Shown here piece after piece: positions 54,813 through 64,000 of a DNA stretch of 64,000 nucleotides (the stretch's first letter is position 1; each line of letters begins with the position of its first letter). The notes under the pieces were generated by a model. That model saw nothing but the letters and a program-made list of their open reading frames with translations, was not told the origin of the DNA and made no database searches. The stretch comes from Immersiella caudata (lineage: Eukaryota; Ascomycota; Sordariomycetes; Sordariales; Lasiosphaeriaceae). A program made the translations under genes and the position numbers. The stretch spans positions 2,418,001 through 2,482,000 of the forward strand of contig JAULSU010000005.1 of NCBI GenBank assembly GCA_030512335.1, written 5' to 3'.

Positions 54813-56486
54813 ATGGCAAGCGATTTAAACGAAGCGAGGCTTCTTTTAGCCATCCAAGCTATTCAGAAGAATCCAAAGCTTAGTCAGCGAAAGGCAGCTG
54901 AGGCATATGATGTCCCAGAAACAACACTCCGGCAACGGCTTCACGGTAGACCTGCACGACGCGATATTCCAGCCAACTCACGCAAGCTTACGGATTTAGA
55001 AGAAAGTACGATTGTTCAGTACATAATCGAGCTATCTGCACGCGCATTCCACCCTCGGCTTCGTTACGTGGAAGATATGGCTAACCGACTGTTACGCGAA
55101 CGCGACACGCCCCCTGTCGGTAAGCTCTGGGCTCACAACTTCGTCAAACGCCAGCCAGAGCTCCGGACGCGTTTTACACGTAAATACGACTACCAAAGGG
55201 CTAAATGCGAAGATCCAAAGGTTATTGGCGAGTGGTTTGCCCTCGTGCATAACATGAAGGCTAAATACGGCATCCTTGATGAAGATGTGTACAATTTCGA
55301 CGAGACTGGCTTTATGATGGGTATTATCACGCCCACTATGGTAGTTACTACCTCAGATGGCCGTGGTAGGGCTAAACAAGCCCAGCCTGGCAATCAAGAG
55401 TGGGCTACAGTCATCCAAGGGGTGAATTCTCAGGGCTGGGCCATCCCACCATTTATCATCTTGGCTGCGCAATACCATCTTGCCAATTGGTATCAAGAAT
55501 GCAACCTTCCGGCCACCTGGCGTATTGCAACAACCGACAATGGCTGGACTACGAATGAGAAAGGCATGGATTGGATTCGGCATTTCGATTTACACACATC
55601 AGCTCGTACAAAGGGCAAATATCGGCTTCTGATCCTTGACGGCCACGAGAGCCACCACTCCGAAGAATTCGAGGCTTATTGCCAGGCATATAACATCATT
55701 ACGCTCTGTATGCCTCCGCATGCCTCACACCTACATCAGCCTTTGGATGTTGGTTGTTTTGGGCCGCTGAAGAAGGCGTACGGCCATCAGATTAAGCAGT
55801 TGATGCGGATGAGTATCACTCACATCAGCAAGCTAGAATTTCTCTGTTCGTTTAAAGAAGCGTTTTTTGCTTCAATTACGGAAAAGAATATCCAGGGGGG
55901 CTTTGCCGGAGCTGGCCTTGTGCCGTACGACCCAGATAGAGTAATATCGAAGCTAGATGTGCGTATTCGAACCCCAACACCCCCAACCTCAGGCCAAGCC
56001 ACACCACTACCTTGGACCTCCCAAACGCCGCACAACCCCCGAGAGGCTACCTCACAGTCAGCATTTATTAAAAATCGAATTTCGAACCATCAGGGCAGCT
56101 CTCCAACCTCTATGCTAATAGCTGTGGATCGATTAGCCAAAGGTACAATGGCTGTGATGCACGAGGTGGCTCTTCTCCGTACAGAGGTCTCCGCACTACG
56201 AAAGGCCAATGAGGGGCTTAGTAAGCGACGGAGGGCTAAAAAAACACGTGTACGGCTTGGAGGGTCACTTACTGTACAAGAGGCACAGGATTTACTGGAT
56301 CAGAAGGCTGTGGGCGAGCAGTTGGCTCAGGAAACACGCCAAAGTGGTGGTGGTACAGGGGGGTCTCGTACGAAGATTCGGTGTTGTGGCGTGTGCGGTA
56401 AGCCTGGCCATAATGCGCGCACCTGCAAGGAGGCTGCAGAATCGTCTGATTCATCCATTTCTGATTCAGTTATTGTTATTTCCTAG
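54813..56486 (+). CDS. Fot1-type transposase with a zinc knuckle
   Basis: 557 residues from the ATG at 54813; the frame is open upstream, but an earlier start would lie inside or beyond the terminal repeat. Residues 1-50 are a psq-type helix-turn-helix and about 55-130 a CENP-B-like domain. The nuclease domain has Asp163 (YNFDETGF), Asp276 (LLILDGHESHHS) and Asp312 (QPLDVGCFGPLK), giving DD35D spacing. A coiled-coil (ALLRTEVSALRKANEGL) follows. The C-terminus adds a CCHC zinc knuckle, CGVCGKPGHNARTC, and a Ser/Asp-rich end. The family performs cut-and-paste transposition into TA. All catalytic residues are present, so activity is plausible. Confidence 0.95.
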   Translation: MASDLNEARLLLAIQAIQKNPKLSQRKAAEAYDVPETTLRQRLHGRPARRDIPANSRKLTDLEESTIVQYIIELSARAFHPRLRYVEDMANRLLRERDTPPVGKLWAHNFVKRQPELRTRFTRKYDYQRAKCEDPKVIGEWFALVHNMKAKYGILDEDVYNFDETGFMMGIITPTMVVTTSDGRGRAKQAQPGNQEWATVIQGVNSQGWAIPPFIILAAQYHLANWYQECNLPATWRIATTDNGWTTNEKGMDWIRHFDLHTSARTKGKYRLLILDGHESHHSEEFEAYCQAYNIITLCMPPHASHLHQPLDVGCFGPLKKAYGHQIKQLMRMSITHISKLEFLCSFKEAFFASITEKNIQGGFAGAGLVPYDPDRVISKLDVRIRTPTPPTSGQATPLPWTSQTPHNPREATSQSAFIKNRISNHQGSSPTSMLIAVDRLAKGTMAVMHEVALLRTEVSALRKANEGLSKRRRAKKTRVRLGGSLTVQEAQDLLDQKAVGEQLAQETRQSGGGTGGSRTKIRCCGVCGKPGHNARTCKEAAESSDSSISDSVIVIS

Positions 56487-56530
56487 TGTCGTGGTGGAAT
56501 AATTGTAGATACTTGCTATGAGGTTGGGGG

Positions 56531-56575
56531 AAGTGCGCCGCTCGCTTATATGCGCCGCTCGCTTATAACGCACGT
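56531..56575. repeat. Right 45-bp terminal inverted repeat
   Basis: Exact inverted copy of 54715-54759, again with two tandem 17-bp units, followed by TA at 56576-56577. Confidence 0.96.
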
Positions 56576-56577
56576 TA

Positions 56578-58023
56578 CTAGCACAAGTCAACTAATAGCT
56601 ATCGAAAACGAACAGTGGCACAAAGTTATAGGTGGGTATACATTGAATTCTTGAAAAATCAAAAAAGGCATCTGACTTTGTATCTAACTTGGAACGCCGC
56701 AAGCATGCCTCCGCGGAGCTCTGATCGGGCCGTTGGACGATACCAAGATGGTCTCGCTGGGATCCGACACGTCTGAGTCCCCAAAAGTTAGCCGCCGCGA
56801 ATGCCTCCTTTGAGACCGGGAGTTCCATAGCGAGGCTGTAGATGCTGACAAGACGTTGGCGATAAGAGGCGGCTTGTGGAGCTGGCGAGAGCAGGACGCT
56901 TACGGATAGCCGATCGACGGAGCTGCGCGGCTGCATCAACCTGGTGACCGCAAGATGGTCGTCTCTCCCTTGGACAAACGATCTGTAATAGCGATACTCG
57001 GTTGTACCTCGAGCCACGTAAGTACTTATGCCGTTTTGTAGGCTTGGGAAGTCTCGTTCCAGTGAGTATGAGCCTAGCGCCATATCGGCCACGCCACATC
57101 GTGCAAGTCTCCTCGAGAGTGTAACCACGTCGTAGCTACCCATGCCCCATTCCCCCTCGGGAGAATTTCGAAAGCCGTGCCAGTTCTGCGGTCGCTGCCT
57201 CGCCTGCCTTTTGGGGGGGGGGGGGGGGGGGGTGGCTCCAGGGGCATAGAGAGCTTGTTGCGGCCCGCCCCTGAGGGGCGCTCGGAACGTAGTTTAGCGA
57301 GGTCATCCGTCACGGTACCTAGAAGTCGGGCGAGGTTTGCTGTCTCTAGAGGTTCCTCCCTGACGCCCGGTCTGGTGATGCGTGCTACTATATCCTGAGT
57401 ACCACTGTTAGGCATCATGGATATTCCTGTCGTTGCCTCATGTATTTTCATCTCCCGTTTAATCATGTCCAACTCCCGAGCAGGGCGAATGTATCCTGCG
57501 GTTGGCATCTTGCGTGCTGCAAGTGATCTGCTGTCTGGAATGTTGCTTGAAACGCGGGAAGTGAAGGAGCTCTCTTGAACCTTTATAAATATCTATGCAG
57601 CTAAATTAGCCACTCAATGGCAAGTTTTGAGGAAAGATTACACAAATGCAACGAAGCTCGGGTAACAAAGGATTAGAACAATGCAGCACACCAATGGAAA
57701 CTTTTGGAGTGAACCGACCACAACAAAACTGGAACAAGACCGGACAATAATTGTAGCGAACAACAAAAGGGAAAAAAAATACAAAGGGAACGAAGAGAGA
57801 CTCTATCAAGTGAGAAACACGTATTGCTTTGACCTCAATGCGCTGTCCAGCATTTCTGTAGGTGCCCCCCCCCCCCCCCCCCAGGAATGCATTGGGCAAC
57901 CAAAGCACCCCGCAGCAGGGAAACAAAGATGTAGCTCATCTCAGGATAGCTTAGCCCATCGCATGACAAAAAAAATCCAAAACATCCATTACCACTCCCT
58001 CTGCCAAGTTAGGGGCTAAGTTA
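56578..58023. other. Intergenic, two long homopolymers
   Basis: A minus-strand frame (57508-57074) with a plausible helical first half might be a remnant, but the G run turns its middle into a Pro tract and no family is recognised. G20 lies at 57213-57232 and C18 at 57865-57882. Nothing else is supported. Confidence 0.4.
57213..57232. repeat. Homopolymer of 20 G
   Basis: Uninterrupted G at 57213-57232. A matching-size C run (18 nt) lies at 57865-57882. Confidence 0.85.
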
Positions 58024-58367
58024 CAGTAGAGGCCGAAATCAGTGTCCAGAAATCTCAATGTTCAATCTTTCTCCGCACGGGCCATTTCTCCACTTATTGT
58101 GAACCCCTGCTGACATAATAGCTTTCATCTTCCCGCGCAGGGCTAAAATTGCAGTGATCGTGGATTGGGGCGACCAATCAATACCCCCAGCTGCATCGAA
58201 TTGCTAAAATCACTGCAATTTTAGCCCCGCGCGAGAAGACAACAAGCCATTTGGTAGTGGCCAAAAAGCCTAGCTGCAATGCACTATGTGGTCCACAATA
58301 AGTGGGGAGCTGGCCCGCGCGAAGATTGAGCATTGAGATTTCTGGACACTGATTTCGGTCTCTACTG
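58024..58367. mobile_element. Foldback MITE, non-coding, 344 bp
   Basis: The ends are inverted repeats starting CAGTAGAG(G/A)CCGAAATC, nearly identical for about 45 bp. Weaker matches (ACTTATTGTG, then GGCTAAAATTGCAGTGAT) follow at corresponding places inward, so almost the whole element folds back on itself around a centre near 58180. There is no coding sequence. The CAGT end resembles those of pogo/Tigger-type elements. TA precedes the left end (58022-58023) but GG follows the right end, so a complete target duplication is not visible. Confidence 0.8.
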
Positions 58368-58497
58368 GGCGTGCGTGCTGGTTAAGTTTTCCCCTGATGC
58401 ATAGAATCACGAGTATCCCAGTTGCATCCACATCGGTTGGCGATATTGCTGCGTCCCTCTGTTGGTGCTGAGCCTGTCAGGCCGAACAACGTCTCAA

Positions 58498-58940
58498 TCA
58501 TCCAGCATCTCGAAGCGCGGTTGGGATAGCGGAATCCTCACTTGCAGTGAGCCCTTTCAGCGCGTAGGAGCCGCAGGTAGTCTCAAGCCCGAAATATGGG
58601 GCGAGGAAAAAGTCCGTGTTCAAAAAGTTTCGGTCATTACCTATTGATGGATACTGAGCGAGCAGTAGAGTTTTCCCTTGAGGGGAATTAGAATTCCATG
58701 AAGCGGAGATCTGGGCCCTTTAGTCTCTCGCTCCAGGTCCAGCGCGCTTGCTTGTTCAAGCAGCTTGTCGAGAGGTACAACTGCGTTGATGGCATGGAGG
58801 TACTCGCGCTCAGCGATCTGGATCACGTATAGGCGCACCAAGTCTACGCTATTGATGGACCCAGAGTTGAGAAGCCGGCGTAGGTCGCCAGCCGTTGCCG
58901 TGAGGACATCCACCGGAATTTGAGGTTCTGGGCCAGCCAT
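58498..58940 (-). pseudogene. Amidase-signature enzyme, truncated relic
   Basis: From an ATG at 58940 the frame has the usual N-terminal segment of fungal amidases (LTATAGDLRRLLNSGSINSVDLVRLY, then ALDLERE and PLHGILIPLKG), where intact enzymes have the catalytic Lys region. It then stops at a TAG near 58638. In another frame (about 58620-58498) GLETTCGSYALKGLTASEDSAIPTALRDAG matches the next conserved segment up to its stop. The Gly/Ser-rich amidase signature and the remaining two thirds are absent; a MITE begins 130 bp further on. Whether the frame change is a decayed intron or a deletion is unclear. It cannot be an active amidase. Confidence 0.72.
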
Positions 58941-59466
58941 GACGGGCGGGAGTCAATGGACAACCGACTTTTCAAGCCGCAGGGCTGCAAAGCGAGTAGC
59001 CGTCAATGTTCAAAGACACTGCGCTAGCGGGAAGTAGACATTCAAATACGATGCAACAAACTGAACTGAAAACTGAGGACAGAAGTATGAAGAATGGCCA
59101 GGGGACACGGAAGGTGGCAAATTTGCTGACCGCTGAAAGTTTTGGAAGGCGCGGATGGAAAGATGACGAGTTACGGTCCACTATAGTCCAGTATGTCAGG
59201 CCGGCCATCGGACCCATAACCGTCTCCCCTTCGTCAACATCCCTCCCAAGCTCTTTCGCCACAGAAGTTGCGATGCAACTGAGCGCAGGATCCTTGTGCT
59301 CACCGCACTCTGTAGGTACGACGAGCTACCAGTCCCACACATCCCACTTTCTGCTTCAACAACAGCCGACCAGATAAAAAGGGACCCTACGAGGAAGGCG
59401 CTGATTCCTCCTTGCTACTGATCGTCCCAACAGCCAAAGACTACAAACGCAGCTGCCAAGACTCCG
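58941..59466. other. Intergenic spacer
   Basis: Between the amidase relic and the methyltransferase gene, both on the minus strand. No gene is seen. Confidence 0.5.
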
Positions 59467-60872
59467 CTACTCTGGCTTGCGAGCATACACGACGTTCCTG
59501 AAATTCACCGGTTGGTCAGCATTCCATCTCAACAGCAATGTTGAACCTCAGCAGCTGACTCACCAGGTAAACAGAGGCAGAGACTTTGGATCCGCAATCG
59601 CCTTCCGCATATCGGCCACCAACGTCTCGACCTCCTCAAACGTCCAGCCCAGAATCTGCGCCAGCGGGAACAGCGCAAACCCATCAAGCGACTGATCGAT
59701 GTAGAGGCCGTTGTACAACCCAACCTGCTTCAACAGAGGATCCTGCGCCCAGCCTCCAATAGGGACCTTCCACCGCAGGTGGTGGAGATCGGTAAAGCCG
59801 GCCTCCTCGATAAGCTTTTGCATCGTCCCATCTCGCGCAATCCGAAACGTACGACCCGCTTTGTCACCCGCCACCCAGAACAACTGGCACCACCTCTTGA
59901 ACACGTGGTTCTGGTCATTCTGCACACGAGGGTTCTCGGACAGCGTCTCGATGTCGATCTCAACGCTCTCGATCCACCCTCCGGGCTTGAGGTGCGCAAA
60001 GGTTTGTCGGTACAGCTTGGCCCAATCGCCGATGCCACCGATGAGATTCCGGATGTAGATGAAGTCAAAGTCTTTCCGGAAGGTCCAGTCAAGCTGGGCG
60101 TCGTCGATCTGGAAGGAGCAGTTGGCTGGAATCCACTTGGGCTGGACTGAGGAGATGTCGGTGCCGATTACTTCGGCGTCGGGATATTGGTCCGCGATGT
60201 CGCTGGATGGGGGGAAAAACTTATGTTAGGGCTGAGGGCAGACACGGGATGGGCAGGTGGGTGAAGCGGCGAGAGCTGCTTACATGGCCCAAATGCCGCT
60301 TCCGGTGCCAACGTCGAGAATTTTCTTTGGGTTCTCGACCGGGGCGAGATGCAGCTTGTTCTTCATGAGCATCGTGAGGTAAGCGTGCGCGACATCGTTC
60401 CCGGAAACATGGCGGTCGTCGGTCGGGAACCTGCGGCGTCAGTCTTGTTTTCGGCACCAAAGCTGACGACTTTATAGGGCGGGGCGATATACCAGTACTC
60501 GGTGGTATTCGACGCCTGATACGAGCGGCCATGGAGGGTGCGGTACTCGTATATGCTCGAGGTTATCGACGCCGTAGATTCGCGGAGGCTGCTAGTGGTT
60601 GATCCGGCGACGTCGGCATCGTCGTCAAGGTTGCCGACCACGCTAGGATCCTGTGGGAATCAAACTGACGCATTAGCGGGGGCGGGCCGCGCCGGATGCT
60701 GCGGAGGACGCTGCAACCATGGAGCAGTGGGACTCACAAACTTGATCGTGTCTTTGGCTGACATGTCTAATGCCCAGGATGCGTCAACTTCGAGGGTCGA
60801 AAATTGCGTATCTCCAGGTTTCCTCGCCAGGGGAGCGTCACTCAGTGCTTCGAGAGAAGGAAGATGTATCAT
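59467..60872 (-). CDS. LaeA-like SAM-dependent methyltransferase
   Basis: Exons on the minus strand (60872-60738, 60650-60493, 60430-60284, 60202-59564, 59497-59467) join in frame to give 369 residues. The fungal N-terminal pattern YRTLHGRSYQ...EYWFPTDD is followed by the class I SAM-binding motif ILDVGTGSGIWAIDIAD (about residues 135-151). GTDISSVQP, IDDAQLDW and GGWIE follow. The last exon supplies WNVVYARKPE, the usual end of this family. Relatives include LaeA, a regulator of secondary metabolism, and many metabolite-tailoring methyltransferases; sequence alone cannot separate these roles. The start at 60872 has an ACC-ATG context; the in-frame ATG at 60764 is an alternative. Confidence 0.9.
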
Positions 60873-61381
60873 GGTACGATGAGCCTGCCCTGAGGAGGAG
60901 GGGCTTGGCGCCCTTTTACACAAGGAGCACGCTGGCAAAGCGCACTCGAGCGGCACGGCCAGGGATCGGATGCAGGGTCGGTCTTCCACTTGCAGGTACT
61001 AGGCTGCGTCGAATTTGATTCGTGCGCGACAGCCAACTCAAGCCACCGTACGACCGGGAAACTTCTTCGGGCATTTCGCAGATGCAAGAGCACGCATTCG
61101 AGAGACATGCAGGCCTGGGTGGGGGCTCCCGTCCGCGGAATCACTGAGACAGACGCGGATAACGCTGGGCATGGGTTTAGCAGCCCGGGACGGGGAGCAA
61201 CGGAGCTTCTCGGATTGTCTCATTTCTTGCTGGTTTTCTCACACACTCGTGCATGCGTTCCAGTCCAGGATCTGCAGTCTCACTGGTGGAGTAAAGACAC
61301 AGGGTGCCTGCTGGACGATCATGGTGAACCAGAGGGGACGCAAAGGAGAGTTCTATTTTCCAAGCCCTGGAATATTACATT
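60873..61381. other. Intergenic spacer
   Basis: Promoter of the methyltransferase gene and 3' flank of the SDR gene, both on the minus strand. No gene is seen. Confidence 0.5.
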
Positions 61382-62239
61382 CTAAATCCAATTCTCGTCC
61401 CCGTGGTGGCTGACCATAAACCCGGTCTGCTCAGGGCTCAAGGCCTCCACTACCTCCAGCACCATCTTGACACTCTCCTCCGGCGTCAGCTGCCCCTTCA
61501 AATCCGGCCAAAGCTTCCGAAAGTGCTCAAGAGTGAACCGGATGAATTCCCCGACTTCGGCCGGCTCTATTTCCTGTCAGCAGTTCCCTTCTCGGCCTCA
61601 TCTACAGAGCAGGTACTCACTCTCTCCTTCCCAAGTATCAACCCACCCCGGACTAATCGCCACAACCTTGATCCCCTTTGGCTCCAGCTCGGCCGCGTAC
61701 TTGGCAACCAGGACGTTCATCGCCCCCTTGGCAACGGCATAGTCTACCACGTTCGCAATGCCCGTGCCCTTGATGACCTTGGGGTCGGCGATTCCAGTGG
61801 AAATATGTACGATCTTCTTGGCGTTTCCCTTCTCGATGAGTGGAAGGAAGGCGTTGGTCGTCCAGATGGCGCCGTACAAGGCTGAGTCAGTCGCGGCCTT
61901 GAAGAAGTCTTGGGTTCCGGCGACGTCGAGCGGGATTTGCGAGGGCAAGAGAGGGGCGACTGCAGTGTTGGTGGAGACGGCGTTGTTGATGAGGACGTCG
62001 AGGGTGCCGTTGGTGGAGGATGAGATTTGGGCGGCGGCGGCGACGAGGGATTGGGGGTCGGTGATGTCGGCTTGGATGATGTGGAGGTTGGGGTGTTGGG
62101 CCGCGAGTTGGTTGAGGGAGGTGGCGGAGGAGGGGTTGCGGACGAGGGCGAAGACGGTGTTGGAGGGGGCGAGGGAGAGTTGCTTGACGAATTCGAGGCC
62201 GAGGCCGCGGGAGGTTCCGGTGACGGCGTAGGAGGGCAT
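61382..62239 (-). CDS. Short-chain dehydrogenase/reductase
   Basis: Exons 62239-61621 and 61566-61382 on the minus strand give 267 residues. The nucleotide-binding TGTSRGLG lies at residues 7-14, the structural NNAV at 85-88 and the catalytic Ser147. The YAVAK motif follows, with Tyr167 and Lys171. After the intron the C-terminal helix (KPAEVGEFIRFTLEHF) and a GFMVSHHGDENWI end complete the fold. The intron acceptor is AAATAG rather than the nearer CAG, because only that one keeps frame. Enzymes of this family oxidise or reduce hydroxyl or keto groups with NAD(P)(H); the substrate is unknown. It is transcribed away from the Zn2Cys6 regulator with a shared 402-bp upstream region. Confidence 0.92.
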
Positions 62240-62641
62240 GGTTGACGTTGAATTGGGGCTGGTGTTAGTTGAGGCGGACAGGGATAGGGGAAGATGTGTA
62301 TAAGTGAGGTGGTTGAGATGAGTGGAGTGTGTGATATGATTGATATTTGAGATCGTGGTTCACGTCCAGTTTAAATATTGCGTACCCGCCGTCAATAAGT
62401 GGACCACTTCAACAGTTTGATTTGAAACCAAAGTCATATTCCGGCATCGATCTCGTTCATCTTGTGAATCGGGGGCGTATACGCGTCTGAGTTGACCAAT
62501 AGGGTGTGGCCGGAATCTCTTGGTGATGGGGAAAGCGGGCCATTTGTCAGCACCAGTTCCCCCAAGGGAAGGAGCTATCCACCCGACGGACCACCCGATT
62601 CGGGTCCGTTCCTCACCTTTCAACGACCGCGCTTCAGAACG
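62240..62641. promoter_or_regulatory. Divergent promoter of SDR and regulator genes
   Basis: 402 bp between the ATG codons of two divergent genes. An AT-rich TTTAAATAT at 62370-62378 lies 131 nt from the SDR ATG and may be its TATA element. No clear CGG-CCG pair for Zn2Cys6 binding could be identified with confidence by eye. Confidence 0.5.
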
Positions 62642-64000
62642 ATGGATACCGCAGCGACTTTCGCTGTCTACCCACTGAAGCGGCGCGCTTGTGCTGCCTG
62701 CACCACAGCCAAAGCGAAATGCTCAGGGCCGCTTCCCGCGTTGCAAAAGAATTGTCAGCGATGCAGTCGCTTGGGGAAGGAATGCGTTTTCCAAGATCTT
62801 CCACAAAGGCGGAGGCCTCGAATGGCGCCGGCATACCCCCCGACATACCCCCGGACCGCTAGCAGCAGCACCGAAACTAGCCAACTTGACCCTGTTAAGT
62901 CCCTCGAGACAAAACTCGAGGCTCTGTCCGCCGAAATCGCTGCCCTGAAGCAACATCAACAAAATGACTCGCCCATTCCAACCAAGGCGCTACCCCAACA
63001 TGCGTCTCCCAACCAAGGAACTCAAAATGGCGAACACGGCGACATCATCTCCCGCGGCTGGATCACAAGAGACGAAGCAGACCACCTAATCACAACCTTC
63101 AAACAAGACTTCACCCCCCGCTTCCCCTTCGTCACCCTATCCTCAACCGAAACCGCCGCCCACCTACGAAAACACTCCCCCTTCCTATTCCTCTGCGTCA
63201 TCGCCATCTCCCTTTACAACAACCCACCCCTTCAGCAGCGAATCAGCGAAGAGGTCCGCCGACAGCTAAGCACGCGGCTGCTATTCCACTCTGAGCGCTC
63301 CATGGACCTCCTTCGTGGTCTGCTGGTGTATTCCGCGTGGTATCAGTACTTTGCGCATCAGGGGCACGGCCAGTTATACATCCTCTCGCAGCTGTGTGTC
63401 ACGCTGGTGTACGATTTGGGCTTACCGCCGGGATGCTCGGGAAATAAAAAACCTGACGACGGTCGAGGGACAGATGATAACGGGAAGCGAGCGGTTCTGG
63501 GGGCGTTTTGGCTGTCTGTCACGACGTCGCGCATTCTGCAACGGCCGGTGGGATTGAAGCACAGTATCGGTCTGGACGAGTGGGCGTCGGGATTCGCGGT
63601 CGGGCCGGAGTATGCGTCTGATGTGGGGATACAGCCCATTATCATGTTGCAGGCTTTTGCGTTTCGCATCATGGAGGCGGTCCCGGACATCACGGTGAGA
63701 GAGGAAGATGCCCGAGAGGAGAAATCCGAGATTACGCCGCAAGCTATACTTCCTTTCCTTGTTGAACTTGAGAATATCAAGGAGAAGGTCAACAAGTACA
63801 GCGCCACTGCGCCTAACATCGGTACGTCTTACACACCCCTCAACCCAAGAGAATGTCTACATGCGACGTACTACGGGCACGTATCCCCGCACAACACACG
63901 CCACCACCACTGCGGCAACCCCTATGACCGCTACGCCGGAGGTCTTTTTTCAGCTGGAGGGAGGCATTGGAAGTAGCTTTCACGCCCTTTGTAACTAATT
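62642..64000 (+). CDS. Zn2Cys6 transcription factor, cut by window end
   Basis: From the ATG at 62642 the first exon (to about 63821) encodes 393 residues. The binuclear zinc cluster is CAACTTAKAKC...CQRCSRLGKEC (spacing C-2-C-6-C-10-C-2-C-6-C) at about residues 17-46. It is followed by a basic linker and a leucine-zipper-like helix (VKSLETKLEALSAEIAALKQ). The middle homology region typical of fungal regulators then starts at ITRDEADHLITTF. A GTACGT donor at 63822 suggests an intron, but the frames after it do not give a convincing second exon, and the gene probably continues past 64000. Such proteins bind CGG-containing sites and often control neighbouring metabolic genes. Confidence 0.85.

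Larger units (their letters stand above)
54715..56575 (+). mobile_element. Intact Fot1/pogo transposon with 45-bp repeats
   Basis: An 1861-bp element with identical 45-bp inverted repeats at 54715-54759 and 56531-56575, flanked by TA on both sides (54713-54714, 56576-56577). It holds one uninterrupted transposase gene. Perfect repeats, intact frame and clean TA duplications indicate a recent insertion. Its terminal repeats share no sequence with the elements at 6-9.7 kb, so it is a separate family. Confidence 0.95.

Noticed and set aside
57074..57508. Minus-strand 144-codon frame as a gene
   Set aside because: The middle is a Pro tract encoded by the G20 homopolymer, no family is recognised, and the last third looks like chance sequence. 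It may be a remnant but is not supported.
58016..58370. TA target-site duplication for the MITE
   Set aside because: TA is present on the left but GG follows the right end, so a duplication cannot be claimed.
1..64000. CRISPR array, tRNA or rRNA genes, Starship captain (DUF3435) gene, PKS or NRPS backbone
   Set aside because: Looked for and not found. Short direct repeats here lack spacer structure, and stretches resembling the tRNA T-loop (for example near 21075) have no matching acceptor stem.

Overview
The window is nuclear DNA of a filamentous ascomycete (Pezizomycotina, most likely a Sordariomycete). The evidence is gene structure and gene content. Introns are short (about 45-60 nt), with GTAAGT/GTGAGT donors and CTAAC/CTGAC branch sites just before the acceptor. 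Families typical of these fungi are present: DUF6594, HET, FLC/TRP-like, LaeA-like methyltransferase, Zn2Cys6 regulator and Fot1/pogo transposons. No species is claimed.

Layout. At 1-6 kb there is one small doubtful gene and a DUF6594 membrane protein whose first intron appears to be GC-AG. At 6.17-9.66 kb two related pogo-type transposons lie head to head and share a single TA dinucleotide. One is a mutated relic broken by a solo LTR; the other is intact. At 9.7-13.6 kb no gene is recognisable, but there is an array of eight TGAGC motifs spaced one helical turn apart. From 13.6 to 35.9 kb come a very low-complexity secreted protein, a beta-lactamase-like hydrolase, a secreted GMC oxidoreductase (with a frame problem at one junction), a small zinc-binding-like pseudogene, a HET-domain pseudogene, a four-helix membrane protein, a large Cys-rich secreted protein with PAN-like and Stig1-like regions, and an ACC-synthase-like aminotransferase.

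The 37.5-42.2 kb block is in decay. It holds an RBR (RING-IBR-RING) ubiquitin ligase pseudogene and a multi-membrane-span protein relic. Between them lies an apparently intact three-exon gene for a strongly divergent histone H3-like protein of 134 residues, which I consider the most interesting object here. From 42.4 to 53.6 kb the genes look like ordinary housekeeping or secreted genes: a small mitochondrial-looking protein, an FLC/TRP-like channel, RNase H1 with two hybrid-binding domains, a single-span mitochondrial protein, a small secreted protein and an alcohol-acetyltransferase-like enzyme.

From 54.7 kb to the end the DNA is accessory in character. It holds a second intact pogo element with perfect 45-bp terminal repeats, a 344-bp foldback MITE, a truncated amidase relic, a LaeA-like methyltransferase, a short-chain dehydrogenase, and a divergently transcribed Zn2Cys6 regulator that runs into the window edge. 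The last three could be the edge of a small secondary-metabolism group, but that is inference from gene order only. All exon coordinates were derived by hand from reading frame, splice consensus and family resemblance; no search was run.
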